In this document: positions 63,648 to 64,000 of the stretch, one piece after another
Layout of the letters: every line of letters starts with the position of its first letter
Position numbering within the stretch: position 1 is the stretch's first letter
Assembly (NCBI GenBank): GCA_964627795.1
Contig: CAZVLF010000002.1
Span: 1 to 64,000, forward strand
DNA: 64,000 bases
Origin: CANDYO01 sp964627795
GTDB lineage: Bacteria > Pseudomonadota > Alphaproteobacteria > Rickettsiales > CANDYO01
Reading direction: 5' to 3'
Translations under genes and position numbers: made by a program
The notes under the pieces: generated by a model
What the model saw: the letters and a program-made list of their open reading frames with translations, nothing else
What the model was told of the DNA's origin: nothing
Database searches by the model: none

Positions 63648-64000
63648 TCAATATTTAATCATGGTTAATTTATCAATTATTGATTCTAGGAGCTGAGCTG
63701 TTTCTTTATTTTTCAAAATATGGCCATTTATCATGATAGAAAATGCAATTTTATTATTTAAGTAACCAGCAATATTATAAATATTACTCATGGAGCCAGT
63801 TTTGGCTTTGAGTGAAAGATGAGGATGATTTTTAAGAAACTCCTTTATTGTTCCATCTAATGAAGATGTAGCTAAAGAGTTATAAAAATACTTATTGGAG
63901 TAAGCTTTAAGAAAAAGCGAAACAATTTGCTCTGAGGTAAGTAAATTATATCTTGAGCTTCCAGATCCATCAACTAAACGAGATGATTCAGTACTTAAAT
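63648..64000 (-). CDS. dacB: D-alanyl-D-alanine carboxypeptidase, PBP4/DacB type (C-terminal part)
   Basis: The minus strand at the window edge encodes about 117 residues ending in TGA at 63648-63650. SRLVDGSGSSRYNLLTSEQI matches the conserved VDGSGLSRxN region of class C penicillin-binding proteins, and HLSLKAKTGSMSNIYNIAGY contains the KTG triad. The N-terminal part with the catalytic Ser-x-x-Lys lies outside the window. The enzyme trims or cuts peptidoglycan peptides in the periplasm, consistent with murB/murC. Confidence 0.88.
   Translation of the reverse strand, partial: LSTESSRLVDGSGSSRYNLLTSEQIVSLFLKAYSNKYFYNSLATSSLDGTIKEFLKNHPHLSLKAKTGSMSNIYNIAGYLNNKIAFSIMINGHILKNKETAQLLESIIDKLTMIKY

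Noticed and set aside
63230..63696. Two plus-strand frames opposite and beside the second ankyrin gene
   Set aside because: They are antisense shadows of the ankyrin gene and the PBP4 end, without ribosome sites.
1..64000. tRNA or rRNA genes, CRISPR arrays, insertion sequences
   Set aside because: I looked through the intergenic stretches for tRNA-like GGTTCGA arms with paired stems, direct-repeat arrays and transposase-like proteins and found none. The one GGTTCGA, in the candidate sRNA, lacks a tRNA fold.

Overview
The window is AT-rich bacterial DNA with strong synteny to the alphaproteobacterial S10-spc-alpha ribosomal cluster. Biased codon use, ankyrin-repeat proteins, a secreted RNase T2, a DUF155/RMD1 membrane protein and many long proteins without recognisable homologues point to an obligate intracellular member of the Rickettsiales (perhaps Midichloriaceae-like). 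The order-level call is inference from gene content; no rRNA is present to confirm it. No tRNA, rRNA, insertion sequence or CRISPR array was recognised.

Layout. 1-13.8 kb: the 3' end of tuf, then rpsJ to rplQ with secY, adk and rpoA, all on the + strand. The run is divided by a hairpin at the rplO stop, a terminator at the adk stop, a fresh promoter before rpsM and a terminator after rplQ. 13.8-19 kb: a small helical protein, a secreted RNase T2, and a very large ankyrin gene on the - strand split by one in-frame TAA. 19.5-26.2 kb: a - strand housekeeping run (dicarboxylate symporter, MFS transporter, cca, dusB, folD, ferredoxin-NADP reductase). 26.3-28.4 kb: accessory - strand genes, one apparently frameshifted at an A5/T5 tract. 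28.9-36.4 kb: three tandem paralogues of 784, 836 and 841 residues. I do not recognise the family. Each has an N-terminal helical region, about five helical repeats of about 105 residues, and a C-terminal module with four cysteines at identical spacing (C-X44-C-X30-C-X12-C). This is the best candidate for an undescribed system. 36.4-39.6 kb: murB, murC and a DUF155 protein. 40-45.9 kb: a CysA-type ATPase with an HlyD/EmrA adaptor, divergent from CysU/CysW-type permeases and an oligopeptidase B. 45.9-46.0 kb: a candidate sRNA with its own promoter and terminator. 46.2-60.6 kb: accessory genes (an 820-residue protein frameshifted at a T6 tract, two small tandem Asn-rich genes, two proteins with kinase-like catalytic motifs, an ADP-ribosylglycohydrolase-like protein) mixed with potA/potB, nuoN, RNase J and a CatB-like acetyltransferase. 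60.8-64 kb: frr, pyrH, an ankyrin protein and the C-terminal end of a PBP4-type carboxypeptidase.

Together the window shows a reduced core genome (translation, peptidoglycan, respiration, RNA processing) broken up by host-interaction candidates. Four accessory genes carry one-step lesions or odd starts: an in-frame TAA, two homopolymer frameshifts and a missing start codon. No core gene in the window does. This could mean decaying effectors, slippage switching, or errors in the assembly.
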